From Streptomyces sp. NRRL S-646 (GTDB lineage Bacteria > Actinomycetota > Actinomycetes > Streptomycetales > Streptomycetaceae), in assembly GCF_000720765.1 (NCBI RefSeq), contig NZ_JODC01000011.1, forward strand, positions 372,001 to 436,000: a stretch of DNA of 64,000 nt, written 5' to 3'. Below are positions 51,042 through 60,097 of this stretch, one piece after another (position 1 is the first letter of the stretch; each line of letters opens with the position of its first letter). Both the position numbers and the translations under genes were made by a program. The notes beneath the pieces are model-generated. The model did not search any database, was not told where the DNA came from, and worked only from the letters and a program-made list of their open reading frames with translations.

Positions 51042-52371
51042 GGTGGGAGCGTACGCGACGCCGGTACGACTGCATCGCGGCCGTGTAGACGTCCGCCGTC
51101 GTGGCGGCCGCGGTGTCCCAGCCGAAGGACTGCGCGTGCCGGGCGGCGGCCGCGCCCATGCGGGACGCGAGCGTCGGGTCGTCGGCGAAGTCGGACAGCA
51201 CGCGCGCGTAGTCGGCCGGATCGTGGCCACGTACGAGGAAACCGGTCTCCCTGTCGCTCACGGCCACCGGGAGTCCGCCGACCGAGGCCGCGAGCACCGG
51301 GGTGCCGGCTGCCTGCGCCTCGATGGCGACCAGGCCGAAGGACTCGCTGTAGGACGGCATGACGAGGACGGACGCGGCCCGGAACCAGTCCGCGAGCTGG
51401 TCCTGGCCGACCGGCGGGTGGAAGCGCACCACGTCCGCGATGCCCAGGCGGGACGCCAGTTTCTGCAGGCCCTCGGGCTTGGCGAGGCCGCTGCCGCTGG
51501 GGCCGCCGACGATCGGGACGAGGATGCGGGAGCGGAGGTCCGGGCGCTCTTCGAGGAGCACGGCCACAGCGCGCAGCAGGATGTCCGGCGCCTTCAGGGG
51601 CTGGATGCGGCCCGCGAAGAGGGGGATCAGGGCGTCCTGCGGGAGGTCGAGGCGGGCGCGGGCGGCGGCGCGGCCGTCGGCCGGGCGGAAGCGGTCCAGG
51701 TTGACGCCCGGGTGGACCACGGCGACCTTGCCGGGGTCGGCCGAGTAGTGCCGTACGAGCTCGTCGGCCTCCTCGGCGGTGTTCGCGATGAGGCGGTCGG
51801 CGGCCTCGACGATCTGGGTCTCGCCGATGACGCGGGCCACGGGCTCGGGGGTGTCGCCGTCGGCCAGGTTGGCGTTCTTGACCTTGGCCATGGTGTGCAT
51901 GGCGTGGACCAGGGGGGCGCCCCAGCGCTGGGCGGCGAGCCAGCCGACGTGGCCGGAGAGCCAGTAGTGGGAGTGCACGAGGTCGTAGTAGCCGGGGCGG
52001 TGGCCCGCCCAGGCCTGCATCACGCCGTGCGTGAAGGCACACAGCTGGGCCGGGAGCTCCTCCTTGGCCAGGCCCTCGTACGGGCCCGCGTCGACGTGGC
52101 GGACGAGGACGCCCGGGGCCAGCTCGACGGTCGGGGGGAGGGCCGCGGTGGTTGACCGCGTGAAGATCTCGACCTCGATATTGATCGCGGCGAGGCGCTG
52201 CGCCAGCTCCACGATGTAGACGTTCATGCCGCCGGCGTCGCCCGTGCCGGGCTGGTGGAGCGGTGAGGTGTGCACGGAGAGCATGGCTACGCGGCGGGGG
52301 CGGCGGTGCAGCCTCAGCCGCGGGGGCGTTGCCTGGGAGCGTCGCCCGAGCCTGCTGACGTACTGGCTCAC
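51034..52371 (-). CDS. mshA: D-inositol-3-phosphate glycosyltransferase MshA
   Basis: 445 aa, GT4/GT-B fold. The N-terminal acceptor loop GTGDAGGMNVYIVELAQRL and the C-terminal donor site PSYSESFGLVAIEAQAAGTPVLA (with the E-x7-E motif) are typical of MshA. It transfers GlcNAc from UDP-GlcNAc to 1L-myo-inositol-1-phosphate, the first step of mycothiol. Mycothiol could also help the producer tolerate an alkylating aziridine product. The N-terminal 30 residues are basic and may not all be translated. Confidence 0.95.
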   Translation of the reverse strand: MSQYVSRLGRRSQATPPRLRLHRRPRRVAMLSVHTSPLHQPGTGDAGGMNVYIVELAQRLAAINIEVEIFTRSTTAALPPTVELAPGVLVRHVDAGPYEGLAKEELPAQLCAFTHGVMQAWAGHRPGYYDLVHSHYWLSGHVGWLAAQRWGAPLVHAMHTMAKVKNANLADGDTPEPVARVIGETQIVEAADRLIANTAEEADELVRHYSADPGKVAVVHPGVNLDRFRPADGRAAARARLDLPQDALIPLFAGRIQPLKAPDILLRAVAVLLEERPDLRSRILVPIVGGPSGSGLAKPEGLQKLASRLGIADVVRFHPPVGQDQLADWFRAASVLVMPSYSESFGLVAIEAQAAGTPVLAASVGGLPVAVSDRETGFLVRGHDPADYARVLSDFADDPTLASRMGAAAARHAQSFGWDTAAATTADVYTAAMQSYRRRVRSHHG

Positions 52372-52808
52372 GTGGCGGTCCTCCTTGTGCGGGCATGCCG
52401 GGGGGAGGGTGTGGGGCGCCCTCCAAGGGGGTGCAACATCGGGGGGAGGGCTCCCATTCCGGGGGCGGGGATTTTTGCCTGGACATTACCGTGGGTCGCT
52501 CAACTGTTCGGGGCTTGGGTGCGTTGAGGGCTTGGGTGCGTTGAGGGCTTGGGTGCGTTGAGGGCTTGGGTGCGTTGAGGGCTTGGGTGCGGATGCCTGC
52601 GGCGGCCTGTGCGGGTGAGTGGGGGTGTGCGTTGCGCACTACTCGGTCGTCGTGGGTCGGGGCCGCGCCGGGGGTGTCCGTCCTCGGTCGGGCGGTTGCC
52701 GGTTCGCGGTGACGTGCCGGCGGCGGACGCCCGCCGCTGCGGGCGGACACCCCCGGCACGTCCCCTGCTCGCCGTTGCGCCAGTGCGGGGCCCTTTACCC
52801 TCGTACGC
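52372..52808. other. Divergent intergenic region between mshA and methyltransferase gene
   Basis: 437 bp. It contains a 17-bp tandem repeat (separate entry) and a GC-rich stretch with repeated CCGGC/GCCGG words at 52,690-52,760. No gene is supported. Promoters for both divergent genes are expected here. Confidence 0.5.
52511..52592. repeat. 17-bp direct tandem repeat, 4.8 copies
   Basis: The unit GGGCTTGGGTGCGTTGA is repeated exactly four times (52511-52578), and a fifth copy covers 14 bases to 52592, ending GCGG. There is no variation between units, suggesting recent slippage. It lies about 140 bp upstream of mshA. Confidence 0.95.
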
Positions 52809-53615
52809 ATGACATCCCGCGCCCGTCCGGTGGGAACCGTGACACGCGGGACCACCAATCCCAATCGGCTGCGCCGCATGGATCGCTGGATCGCGGCCGT
52901 GCACGGCGGCGAGCTGCGCCGTGCCGTGGATCCCGTCGCCGTCGACCTCGGCTACGGCGCCGCGCCCTGGACGGCCGTCGAGCTCCTGGCCCGGCTGCGC
53001 ACGGCGGCGCCCCGCACGCGCGTGGTCGGCGTCGAGATCGAACCGGCCCGGGTGACGGCGGCCAAGCCGTACGAGCGGGAGGGGCTCGTCTTCCGGCATG
53101 GCGGGTTCGAGATCCCGATTCCCCAGCGGCCTCATCTCGTACGCGCAGCCAATGTCCTGCGGCAGTACGACGAGGCCGAGGTTGCCGCGGTGTGGCGGCG
53201 GCTGTGCGCCCGGCTGGCCCCACCCACGGATTCCTCCCGCGGCGGGCTCCTGGTCGAGGGGACCTGTGACGAGATCGGGCGTCGGCATGTGTGGGTCGCG
53301 CTCGGGCCCGAGGGGCCGCGGACGGTCACCTTCGCCACTCGGCTCGGCTCGCTGGGCTGGCCGTCGGACCTCGCCGAGCGGCTGCCCAAGGCGCTCATCC
53401 ACCGCAACGTTCCCGGCGAACCGGTGCATGCCTTTCTGCGCGACTTCGACCGGGCCTGGTCCGCCGCCGCGCCCTACGCCTCCTACGGCGCCCGCCAGCG
53501 CTGGATGCGTGCGGTGCGGGATCTGACGGCCGACTGGCCGGTGGCGGACGGGGCCGGGCGGTGGCGGCAGGGCGAAGTGACGGTGGCCTGGGAGGCGTTG
53601 GCGCCCCGCGGCTGA
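52809..53615 (+). CDS. SAM-dependent methyltransferase-like protein
   Basis: 268 aa. The SAM motif region is AVDLGYGAAPWTAVELLARL (about 44-63), and the acidic residue is in VVGVEIEPARV. A middle segment (PHLVRAANVLRQYDE) replaces the usual catalytic motif. The C-terminal half is actinobacteria-specific. It is a conserved Streptomyces gene next to mshA. Acceptor unknown. Confidence 0.8.
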   Translation: MTSRARPVGTVTRGTTNPNRLRRMDRWIAAVHGGELRRAVDPVAVDLGYGAAPWTAVELLARLRTAAPRTRVVGVEIEPARVTAAKPYEREGLVFRHGGFEIPIPQRPHLVRAANVLRQYDEAEVAAVWRRLCARLAPPTDSSRGGLLVEGTCDEIGRRHVWVALGPEGPRTVTFATRLGSLGWPSDLAERLPKALIHRNVPGEPVHAFLRDFDRAWSAAAPYASYGARQRWMRAVRDLTADWPVADGAGRWRQGEVTVAWEALAPRG

Positions 53616-53804
53616 CCGGTCCTCACCCCTGACCTGCGGGGAACGATCTCCGTGAGTCGTTCGTCACAAAGGCGGGGAGATCGCGTACGGCGAGGAGGGG
53701 GGAAATCCGACTTGCGTGCGGCTCTGTCGCTTTGCGCGTCGGCGTGGCACGATCCCCCAGGCGTCGTAAGTTACTGACGGTAAATCAGATTTGGGGGTAG
53801 CGGT

Positions 53805-54902
53805 ATGGGTACGGGCAAGCGCGGCCTCATCGCGATGGCCGTGACCGTGGTCTGCGCGGTCACCGTGCTGGCAGCGCCGGGGACGGCGTTCGCGAATGCC
53901 GGCCGGACGCCCTCCCCCAGCACGTCTCCCTCTCCGGACGCGTCCGCCTCCGCGACTTCCGCGGCCGGCAAGGACCTTGAGGCGATCCGCCAGAAGCTCG
54001 ACCAGCTCTACCACGACGCCGGCGTCGCCACGGACTCGTACAACGCGGCCGAGGAGAAGGCCAAGCAGCAGTCCGCCGCGATCGTCGACCTGGCGCAGAA
54101 GATCGTCAAGGGGCAGCAGAAGCTGGACGAGTTGAAGCAGCGGGCGGGCGCCGCGGCCGCCGCCCAGTACCGCACCGGCGGACTGCCCGACGAGGCCCAG
54201 CTGCTGCTCAGCAAAAACCCGCAGCAGTTCCTCGACGGGACGGGCCGGGTGCTGCAGGGTGAGCGCGCGACCAAGGGCCTGATCACGGAAATGACCCGCA
54301 CCCAGCAGGACTTGAAGCAGTACGCCGCGGACGCCGCCGACCAGTGGAAGAGGCTGGAGGCCAACCGCAAGGCGAAGGACGCCGCCCGAAAGAAGATCAA
54401 GAAGCAGATCGCGGCCGCCGAGAAGCTCGAGAGCCGGCTGGAGAAGAAGGAGAAGGAGCGCCTCGCCAAGCTGGAGCAGGAGGCCGCCCTCGAGGCACAG
54501 ACCGCCTGGCTCGACTCCGGGATCCTCGAGGAGATCAACGGCAAGGCGTCCGAGTTGGGCAAGAAGGCGGTCGCATACGCCACGGCCCAGATCGGAAAAC
54601 CGTACGAATGGGGCGCCGAGGGCCCGAAGACGTACGACTGCTCCGGGCTGACCTCACAGGCCTGGGCGGCTGCGGGGCATGCCATTCCGCGCACCTCGCA
54701 GGAGCAGTGGAAGCAGCTGCAGCACGTCGACATCAAGGACATGCGGCCCGGCGACCTCATCATCTACTTCGACGACGCCAGCCATGTCGGGATGTACATC
54801 GGCGACGGCGCGATCGTGCACGCCCCACGGCCCGGGCGGACGGTGACGATCACGGGCGCGGGGTCGATGCCGATCCTCGGGGTGGTCCGGCCGGACGCGT
54901 GA
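53805..54902 (+). CDS. Secreted NlpC/P60 peptidoglycan hydrolase
   Basis: 365 aa. A signal peptide ends about residue 31 (TAFANA). A Pro/Ser linker and a long charged coiled coil (about 55-250, with EKLESRLEKKEKERLAKLEQ) precede the catalytic domain. The triad is C279 in YDCSGLTSQAW, H327 in ASHVGMYIGD and H339 in IVHAPRPG. It cleaves the stem peptide (D-Glu/mDAP-type bond) of peptidoglycan; the coiled coil usually autoinhibits or is docked by an FtsEX-like activator. Monocistronic. Confidence 0.93.
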   Translation: MGTGKRGLIAMAVTVVCAVTVLAAPGTAFANAGRTPSPSTSPSPDASASATSAAGKDLEAIRQKLDQLYHDAGVATDSYNAAEEKAKQQSAAIVDLAQKIVKGQQKLDELKQRAGAAAAAQYRTGGLPDEAQLLLSKNPQQFLDGTGRVLQGERATKGLITEMTRTQQDLKQYAADAADQWKRLEANRKAKDAARKKIKKQIAAAEKLESRLEKKEKERLAKLEQEAALEAQTAWLDSGILEEINGKASELGKKAVAYATAQIGKPYEWGAEGPKTYDCSGLTSQAWAAAGHAIPRTSQEQWKQLQHVDIKDMRPGDLIIYFDDASHVGMYIGDGAIVHAPRPGRTVTITGAGSMPILGVVRPDA

Positions 54903-55198
54903 GGACGGGCGGTTCAGGGACATATGAGGGCGGGTGGGGCGGACCGTGAACCCCGTCACGTGACCCACTGCACCCCGAACACCCCGGCAAACCCACGGCG
55001 GACGTGACGTTCGTCATTCCTGCCCCGTGCCCCTCCTGTCCAACTGCAGTACGGATCGCGGCATATGACAGTGGCGCCTGGCCAAGCAGCGTGTCTCACG
55101 CCATTCCTTTACGGCGTCGGCACCCGCTATGGTCCCCGTCGGTGGATCGAGATCTCTCGCTCCGCGTGCCCTCGGGGGGAGGGAAGGAACTCAACAAG

Positions 55199-56503
55199 AT
55201 GCCCGTACCCATACCGCGGCAGAGAGCGATCCCGGCTGCGGAGAGTGGTCAGGCGCAGGCCGCGCAAGCAGGCGGCACCTCCATCCAGACCCCGCGCAAG
55301 GAAGCCACGGTCGACAAGAACGCCGCCACCACCACAAACCTGACGCTGCTGCTGATCGAGGACGATCCCGGCGGCTCCACCGTCATACCCGAACTGCAGG
55401 ACTCGGCCGGACGTCCGATCCGCGTCCGCACCGCCCGCAACCTCACCGAGGCCGCGCGGCTGCTGACCGACGACGTCCACTGCATCCTGCTGGACCTCGC
55501 GCTGCCGGCCCCCGGCCGCAGCGATGACGACGACGAGCTCGCCGTGCTCAAGCACGTACTGGAGCTCGCGCCCCGGCACGCCGTCCTCGCGCTCACCGCG
55601 TCCGGCGACGCCGAGCGCGGTGCGGAGGCGGTGCGGGTCGGCGCCCAGGACTACCTCTTCCGGGACGAACTGGACGGCCGGCTGCTGAGCCGGGCGATCC
55701 GCTACGCCGTGGAGCGGAAACGTTCCGACACGGCCGAGCGACGGCTCGCCGAGGGCCGGGTGCGGGCGCAGGAGAACCGGCGCCTGGAGCGGGGGCTGCT
55801 GCCCACGCCGCTGCTGGAGGGCTCGTCGCTGCGGTTCGCCGCACGGTACCGGCCGGGGCGGTCGCGGGCGCTGCTCGGGGGTGACTTCTACGACGTCGTA
55901 CGGACGCCGGACGGCACCGTGCACGCCATGATCGGCGACGTCTGCGGGCACGGCCCGGACGAGGCGGCGCTCGGCGTGGAGCTGCGGATCGCCTGGCGTG
56001 CGCTCACCCTGGCGGGGCTGTGCGGTGACGAGCTGCTCGGGACACTGCAGCAGGTGCTGGAGCACGAACGGTCCGACGACGAGATCTTCGCGACGCTGTG
56101 CACGGTGGACATTTCACCGGACGGGCGGCGGGCCGGCCTGTGTCTGGCCGGGCATCCGTCGCCGCTGGTCGCCCGGCCGGGGCGGACGGCCGAACTGCTG
56201 CCGTACGACAACAACGGGCCCGCCCTCGGGCTGCTGCCGGGTGCGCGGTGGCCTCGGATGCAGGTGGAGTTGGGGCGGGAGTGGAGTCTGATGCTCTACA
56301 CCGACGGGCTGATCGAGGGCCGGATCGGGGAGGGGCTGGAACGTCTGGGCCAGGACGGGATGGTCGAGATGGTGAGGCGGCAGCTGGCCGAGGGGTTGCG
56401 GGGCGAAGCCTTGCTTCGGGCTGCCGTGAACGAGGTTCGTGAGCTCAATGGGGGCGAGCTGACGGATGATGTTGCGGTGCTGCTGCTGGACCGGGGGGTC
56501 TGA
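55199..56503 (+). CDS. PP2C-type (SpoIIE) phosphatase with receiver domain
   Basis: 434 aa from ATG at 55199, with GGGAGGGAAGGAAC upstream. The receiver-like domain (about 48-175) has LLLIEDDPGG and ILLDLALPAPG with its Asp, plus LALTASG; the switch Lys position is less clear (FRDELDGR). The SpoIIE phosphatase (about 205-434) has metal motifs GGDFYDVV, GDVCGHGPDEA and DDVAVLLLD. Such proteins (RsbU-like) dephosphorylate anti-anti-sigma factors in response to phosphorylation, opening sigma-factor regulons. The histidine-kinase partner is not local. Confidence 0.92.
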   Translation: MPVPIPRQRAIPAAESGQAQAAQAGGTSIQTPRKEATVDKNAATTTNLTLLLIEDDPGGSTVIPELQDSAGRPIRVRTARNLTEAARLLTDDVHCILLDLALPAPGRSDDDDELAVLKHVLELAPRHAVLALTASGDAERGAEAVRVGAQDYLFRDELDGRLLSRAIRYAVERKRSDTAERRLAEGRVRAQENRRLERGLLPTPLLEGSSLRFAARYRPGRSRALLGGDFYDVVRTPDGTVHAMIGDVCGHGPDEAALGVELRIAWRALTLAGLCGDELLGTLQQVLEHERSDDEIFATLCTVDISPDGRRAGLCLAGHPSPLVARPGRTAELLPYDNNGPALGLLPGARWPRMQVELGREWSLMLYTDGLIEGRIGEGLERLGQDGMVEMVRRQLAEGLRGEALLRAAVNEVRELNGGELTDDVAVLLLDRGV

Positions 56504-56504
56504 G

Positions 56505-56655
56505 CGGGAACCCGCCGTTGTGGGGTCTGTCGGATGCCGACTGCCCGTCCGTTGGGGCTGGTCGCTCCCCCACTCTCGACTTCGCTCGAGCGGGGGGACC
56601 CCCATCGCCGGCGGAGCCGCACATCGATACAGCCCCGCGCCCCTAATGGGGCGCG
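56505..56655. repeat. Interspersed Streptomyces intergenic repeat, copy 2, with hairpins
   Basis: It contains TCGACTTCGCTCGAGCGGGG, a hairpin unit (about 56567-56600), then GCGGAGCCGCACATCGATAC plus AGCCCCGCGCCCC and a CGCGCCCC-TAAT-GGGGCGCG hairpin (56636-56655). The middle part is shared with 24711-24747. The last hairpin may terminate both flanking convergent genes. Confidence 0.6.
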
Positions 56656-56658
56656 CTG

Positions 56659-57009
56659 CTAGCGGCCGCCGTTGTACGGGCCGTAAGGGCCGTCGCTGCT
56701 CGAGCCCCTGCGGTTACGGCCACCGCCTGCCAGGCCTCGTAGGGCCGGGCGGACGTCGACCATGTAGACGATGCTGGCCACCAGGCCTATGGCGGGCAGG
56801 AACGACAGGATCGGGAAGATGATGTTCACCACGAAGGCGATGGCGAGGATGATCAGCCAGAACGGCTTGGTCTGCTTGCCGACTGCGCGGTAGGCGTCCT
56901 CTCGGCGGACGGCCGCGTCGATCAGCGCGAAGCCGCTGAAAAGGATCAGGGCCATGCTCAGCAGCCACATCAACCCTGCAAAACCCTGCATCAGCACTAC
57001 GTCCACCAC
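56659..57009 (-). CDS. Small membrane protein, DUF2516
   Basis: 116 aa from GTG at 57009 (in-frame GTG at 57006 equally possible). Three hydrophobic segments: FAGLMWLLSMALILFSGFAL, LIILAIAFVVNIIFPILSFL and a shorter GLVASIVYMV. The C-terminus is a Gly/Arg/Ser tail (GGGRNRRGSSSDGPYGPYNG). The pattern is DUF2516, conserved in actinobacteria and of unknown function. Confidence 0.85.
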   Translation of the reverse strand: MVDVVLMQGFAGLMWLLSMALILFSGFALIDAAVRREDAYRAVGKQTKPFWLIILAIAFVVNIIFPILSFLPAIGLVASIVYMVDVRPALRGLAGGGRNRRGSSSDGPYGPYNGGR

Positions 57010-57122
57010 CAGACTCGGCTTGTTCCTACGCGGTCACCGTACCCGTTCCCGAACACCGGCTACCCGCACAACGGGCCGGGCGCTCCAGGAGTGCCCGACC
57101 CGTTACCGATCACCCGTCCGTG

Positions 57123-57767
57123 TTACTTCGCGGGCGGCGTCGTCTTCTTGGCGGTGGTGGTCTTGCGGGCCGGCGCCTTCTTGGCGGCGGTCTTCTTCGC
57201 CGGAGCGGAGGCGGCCGTGGCCTCGGCCGGCTTGGCGGCGCCTTCCTCGGCCGGCTCGGCCTTCGGCTCGACGGCGACGGCCAGCTCCTCGATCTCCTCG
57301 GCCGCCTCGCCGCGCCAGGTCTTCACGGCCTGCTCGCCGTGCTCGGCGACCTTCTCGTAGGTCTCGCGGGCCTTCACGGCGTACTCGGCGGCGACGCCGA
57401 CACCGCGCAGCGCGAAGTCCTGGGCCGACTCGCCGATCTTCTTGAGGTCGGCGTCGATGGTGGAGCCGAGCTTCTTGATGTCGCCGTCGAGGGTCGCCAG
57501 GAACTCGGTGACCTTGGACTGGAGGTTCTCCTGGGTCTCCTTGACCTTGGCGCCTGCCTCCTTGGCACGGGCCTGGGCCTTCTCCTGGACGGCCTTCGGG
57601 TCGGTGGTGCGGACGGCCTCGAAACGGGCCGGGGCCTCGGCGCGCAGCTGCTCCACGATGCCGGGCACCTTCTTGGCCTGCTGAAGGGCCAGGTCGGCGG
57701 TGCCCGCGGCGAAGTAGAGCGGCGTCGGGTCGCTGAGGGTCTTGCGGAGGTCGTCGGTGATGGCCAT
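57123..57767 (-). CDS. Lys/Ala-rich helical protein (heparin-binding-hemagglutinin-like)
   Basis: 214 aa. The first about 160 residues are a long helical, coiled-coil-like domain (IDADLKKIGESAQDFALRGV). The tail repeats AKK/ARKTTTAKKTTPPAK motifs, like the HbhA and histone-H1-type C-terminus. There is no signal peptide. Streptomyces members are abundant cytosolic or nucleoid-associated proteins of unclear function; mycobacterial HBHA is a surface adhesin. The gene follows an XRE regulator gene on the same strand after 68 bp. Confidence 0.85.
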   Translation of the reverse strand: MAITDDLRKTLSDPTPLYFAAGTADLALQQAKKVPGIVEQLRAEAPARFEAVRTTDPKAVQEKAQARAKEAGAKVKETQENLQSKVTEFLATLDGDIKKLGSTIDADLKKIGESAQDFALRGVGVAAEYAVKARETYEKVAEHGEQAVKTWRGEAAEEIEELAVAVEPKAEPAEEGAAKPAEATAASAPAKKTAAKKAPARKTTTAKKTTPPAK

Positions 57768-57835
57768 GGTGATGGTCCTCCCGGGTCGCTTGCAGCTGAG
57801 GGTTTTGGGTGCCGCGGGCAGCGTGGCCGGTCTGC

Positions 57836-58462
57836 TCAACCGGTGGGCTGCTGCGGGTCGTGCGGTTCGGCATCGTTGCCGTCGGACGTGCGGGTGCGGC
57901 GCGTGGCGGACCTGCGTCCGCCGGCCGTGCGGGTCTTGCGGGTGCGGCGCTCACCGGTCTGCTCGCCGTCGTCCTCGCGGGGACGGCGTATCGCGGTGTC
58001 GGTGTCCTGAGCGTCCCGTGTGTCCGTGGCACCCCGGCCGGGCTCGGCACTCAGGACCACCGCGCCGGCCTCCGGGGCCGCCTCGGTCATCTCGTCCGCC
58101 GCGCCGGCGATCCCGAACCCGTTCTCCTTGCGGAAGGACTCGTAGATCTGGAGCAGCACCTGCTTCTGCCGCTCGTTCAGCGTGGGATCGGCGAGGATGA
58201 CGGCGCGCGTCTCCACCTCGTCCCGGTCCCGCTCGGCGTCGAGGATGCCGGCGCGGACGTACAGCGTCTCGGCGGAGATCCGCAGCGCCTTGGCGACCTG
58301 CTGCAACACCTCCGCGCTCGGCTTGCGCAGCCCGCGCTCGATCTGGCTCAGATACGGATTGGACACCCCGGCGGCATCGGCGAGCTGCCTGAGCGAGAGC
58401 TGCGCAGTGCGCCGCTGCTCACGCAGGTACTCACCGAGATTGCCGACGTTGAGCGATGCCAT
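57836..58462 (-). CDS. XRE-family HTH regulator with disordered basic tail
   Basis: 208 aa from ATG at 58462. The HTH is at the N-terminus (LGEYLREQRRTAQLSLRQLADAAGVSNPYL, SQIERGLRKPSAEVL). A second helical segment (LNERQKQVLLQIYESFRKEN) follows, then a low-complexity Arg/Asp/Thr tail of about 80 residues. It probably controls the HBHA-like gene downstream, with which it forms a conserved pair in Streptomyces. Confidence 0.9.
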   Translation of the reverse strand: MASLNVGNLGEYLREQRRTAQLSLRQLADAAGVSNPYLSQIERGLRKPSAEVLQQVAKALRISAETLYVRAGILDAERDRDEVETRAVILADPTLNERQKQVLLQIYESFRKENGFGIAGAADEMTEAAPEAGAVVLSAEPGRGATDTRDAQDTDTAIRRPREDDGEQTGERRTRKTRTAGGRRSATRRTRTSDGNDAEPHDPQQPTG

Positions 58463-58591
58463 GCCTCCACCTTGCACCATCCCCGCTAACTATTGCAAGC
58501 AGCCGCTTGCAATAGTGCGCCACGCCACTCGGGCGGGTGCATCGGGGCGCGCGGGCGCCCGCAGCGGGACGGTGGCGGCCCGGTGGCGGGC

Positions 58592-59458
58592 CTACCTGGC
58601 GAGTTCGGCCGGGGTGTCCAGCCGGGTCAGCTTGCGCGGGTTTCTCACCACGTAGATCCGGGTGACCCGGCCGTTCTCCACCGCGAGGCTCACCGTGGAC
58701 GGTTCACCGTCGAAGTCGATGCGGCCGGCGGGTGCGCCATTGAGCCATACGGTCGTCGTCCTGAGTGCCGCCACCTTCCGGTTCGCGCCCGCGAGCAGCT
58801 TCGCCACCACCTCGGCCCCGTGGAGCGGAGCCAGAGCCGCCGCCACGACCCCGCCGCCATCGGCGATCATCACGACGTCCGGCGCAAGGACCTCCAGGAG
58901 CTCCTGCAGCTGGCCGGTCCGCAAGGCGGCCAGGAACCGTTCCACCACGGCCTGCTGCTCCGACCTGCTGACCTGCACCCGCGGGCGCCGGGCCGCCACG
59001 TGCTCGCGGGCCCGGCGGGCGATCTGCCGTACCGCGGCCGCGGACTTGCCCGTCGCCTCGGCGATCTCGCCGTACGGCAGCTCGAAGACCTCGCGCAGCA
59101 CGAACACCGCCCGCTCCGTCGGCCCGAGTGTTTCGAGAACGGTCAGCATCGCGATCGAGACGCTCTCCGCGAGTTCGACGTCCTCGGCGACGTCCGGGCT
59201 GGTCAGCAGCGGCTCGGGGAGCCACTCGCCGACGTACTCCTCGCGGCTGCGCGACAGCGTCCGCAGGCGGTTGAGTGCCTGCCGGGTCACGGTGCGGACG
59301 AGGTACGCCCGCGGATCGCGCACCTGCGCACGGTCGACGCCGGCCCACCGCAGCCAGGACTCCTGCAGCACGTCCTCCGCGTCGGCCGCCGAGCCGAGCA
59401 TCTCGTAGGCGACCGTGAACAGCAGGCGACGGTGGGTGACGAACGGGTCCTCGGTCAT
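58592..59458 (-). CDS. ECF41-type sigma factor (SigJ-like)
   Basis: 288 aa from ATG at 59458, overlapping the upstream gene's stop (ATGA). Regions sigma2 (AYEMLGSAADAEDVLQESWLRW) and sigma4 (LGPTERAVFVLREVFELPYGEIAEATGKS) are clear. The extra C-terminal SnoaL-like domain (about 165-288, VERFLAALRTGQLQELLEVLAPDVVMIADGGG) is the built-in regulator of the ECF41 group, which has no anti-sigma factor. Its usual target is the neighbouring COE-type gene, here the carboxymuconolactone decarboxylase. Confidence 0.93.
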   Translation of the reverse strand: MTEDPFVTHRRLLFTVAYEMLGSAADAEDVLQESWLRWAGVDRAQVRDPRAYLVRTVTRQALNRLRTLSRSREEYVGEWLPEPLLTSPDVAEDVELAESVSIAMLTVLETLGPTERAVFVLREVFELPYGEIAEATGKSAAAVRQIARRAREHVAARRPRVQVSRSEQQAVVERFLAALRTGQLQELLEVLAPDVVMIADGGGVVAAALAPLHGAEVVAKLLAGANRKVAALRTTTVWLNGAPAGRIDFDGEPSTVSLAVENGRVTRIYVVRNPRKLTRLDTPAELAR

Positions 59459-60006
59459 GAACGTGCGGCCAGCGGGATCTCGCAGGCGGCGGAGAAGCCC
59501 TGTGACTCGATCCCGAGCGCCGTGTTGCTCCTGGTCGCGAGGTTGGCGTAGGCGATGCACCCGGTGATCTCGACCAGCGCCGCCGGGCCGAGCCGGTCCA
59601 GCAGACGCCCGGACAACTCGTCGGTGACGGTCGGCGGGGTGTTCGTCATGGCCTCGGCGTACTCCATGACGTCCCGCTCCAGCGGTGTGAACACCTCCGA
59701 CTCGCGCCAGCGCGGCACCTGGCTCGCCTTGGCCAGGTCCAGGTCCAGGTTCTGCGCCTGGAAGTAGTTGATGTCGAGGCACCAGCTGCAGCCGACCTGT
59801 GCCGCGACGGCCATGTGGGCGAACGACTTGAGGCTCTCGTCGGCCGCATCCCAGGCGGCCACCCTGGCTCCCATTTCCGAGGCCGCCTCGGCGACCGGTG
59901 GGTTGTGCCAGGTCGCCTCGAGCGGTTCGGGCACGACACCGAACCGCTCGATCATGCTGTCGACGACCTCGCTGCTGATCTCGGCCTTCGGAACGCGTAG
60001 CGCCAT
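59455..60006 (-). CDS. Carboxymuconolactone decarboxylase/AhpD-family protein
   Basis: 183 aa from ATG at 60006. The AhpD-like CxxC motif is GCSWCLDINYFQAQ (about 73-86), with a helical core. Such proteins act in peroxide or other redox reactions via the Cys pair. It is the expected genomic partner (carboxymuconolactone decarboxylase, oxidoreductase or epimerase) of ECF41 sigma factors and lies just upstream of one, coupled by ATGA. The ECF41 sigma probably drives it. Confidence 0.9.
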   Translation of the reverse strand: MALRVPKAEISSEVVDSMIERFGVVPEPLEATWHNPPVAEAASEMGARVAAWDAADESLKSFAHMAVAAQVGCSWCLDINYFQAQNLDLDLAKASQVPRWRESEVFTPLERDVMEYAEAMTNTPPTVTDELSGRLLDRLGPAALVEITGCIAYANLATRSNTALGIESQGFSAACEIPLAARS

Positions 60007-60097
60007 GGTGATCTCCCTTTCCGGGTGCGGGCGTTGCCTGTTCGGCATGAAGACACCGCGCGGCCCGCGAATGTGACAGCCTCGGGCGCAGCGGGCC

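Noticed and set aside
52511..52592. CRISPR-like array
   Set aside because: The 17-bp units are contiguous with no spacers and no cas genes are present; it is a simple tandem repeat.
53616..53804. c-di-AMP (ydaO) riboswitch before the NlpC/P60 gene
   Set aside because: Some Streptomyces cell-wall hydrolases have one, but the 189-bp leader is short and I could not find the conserved core motifs.
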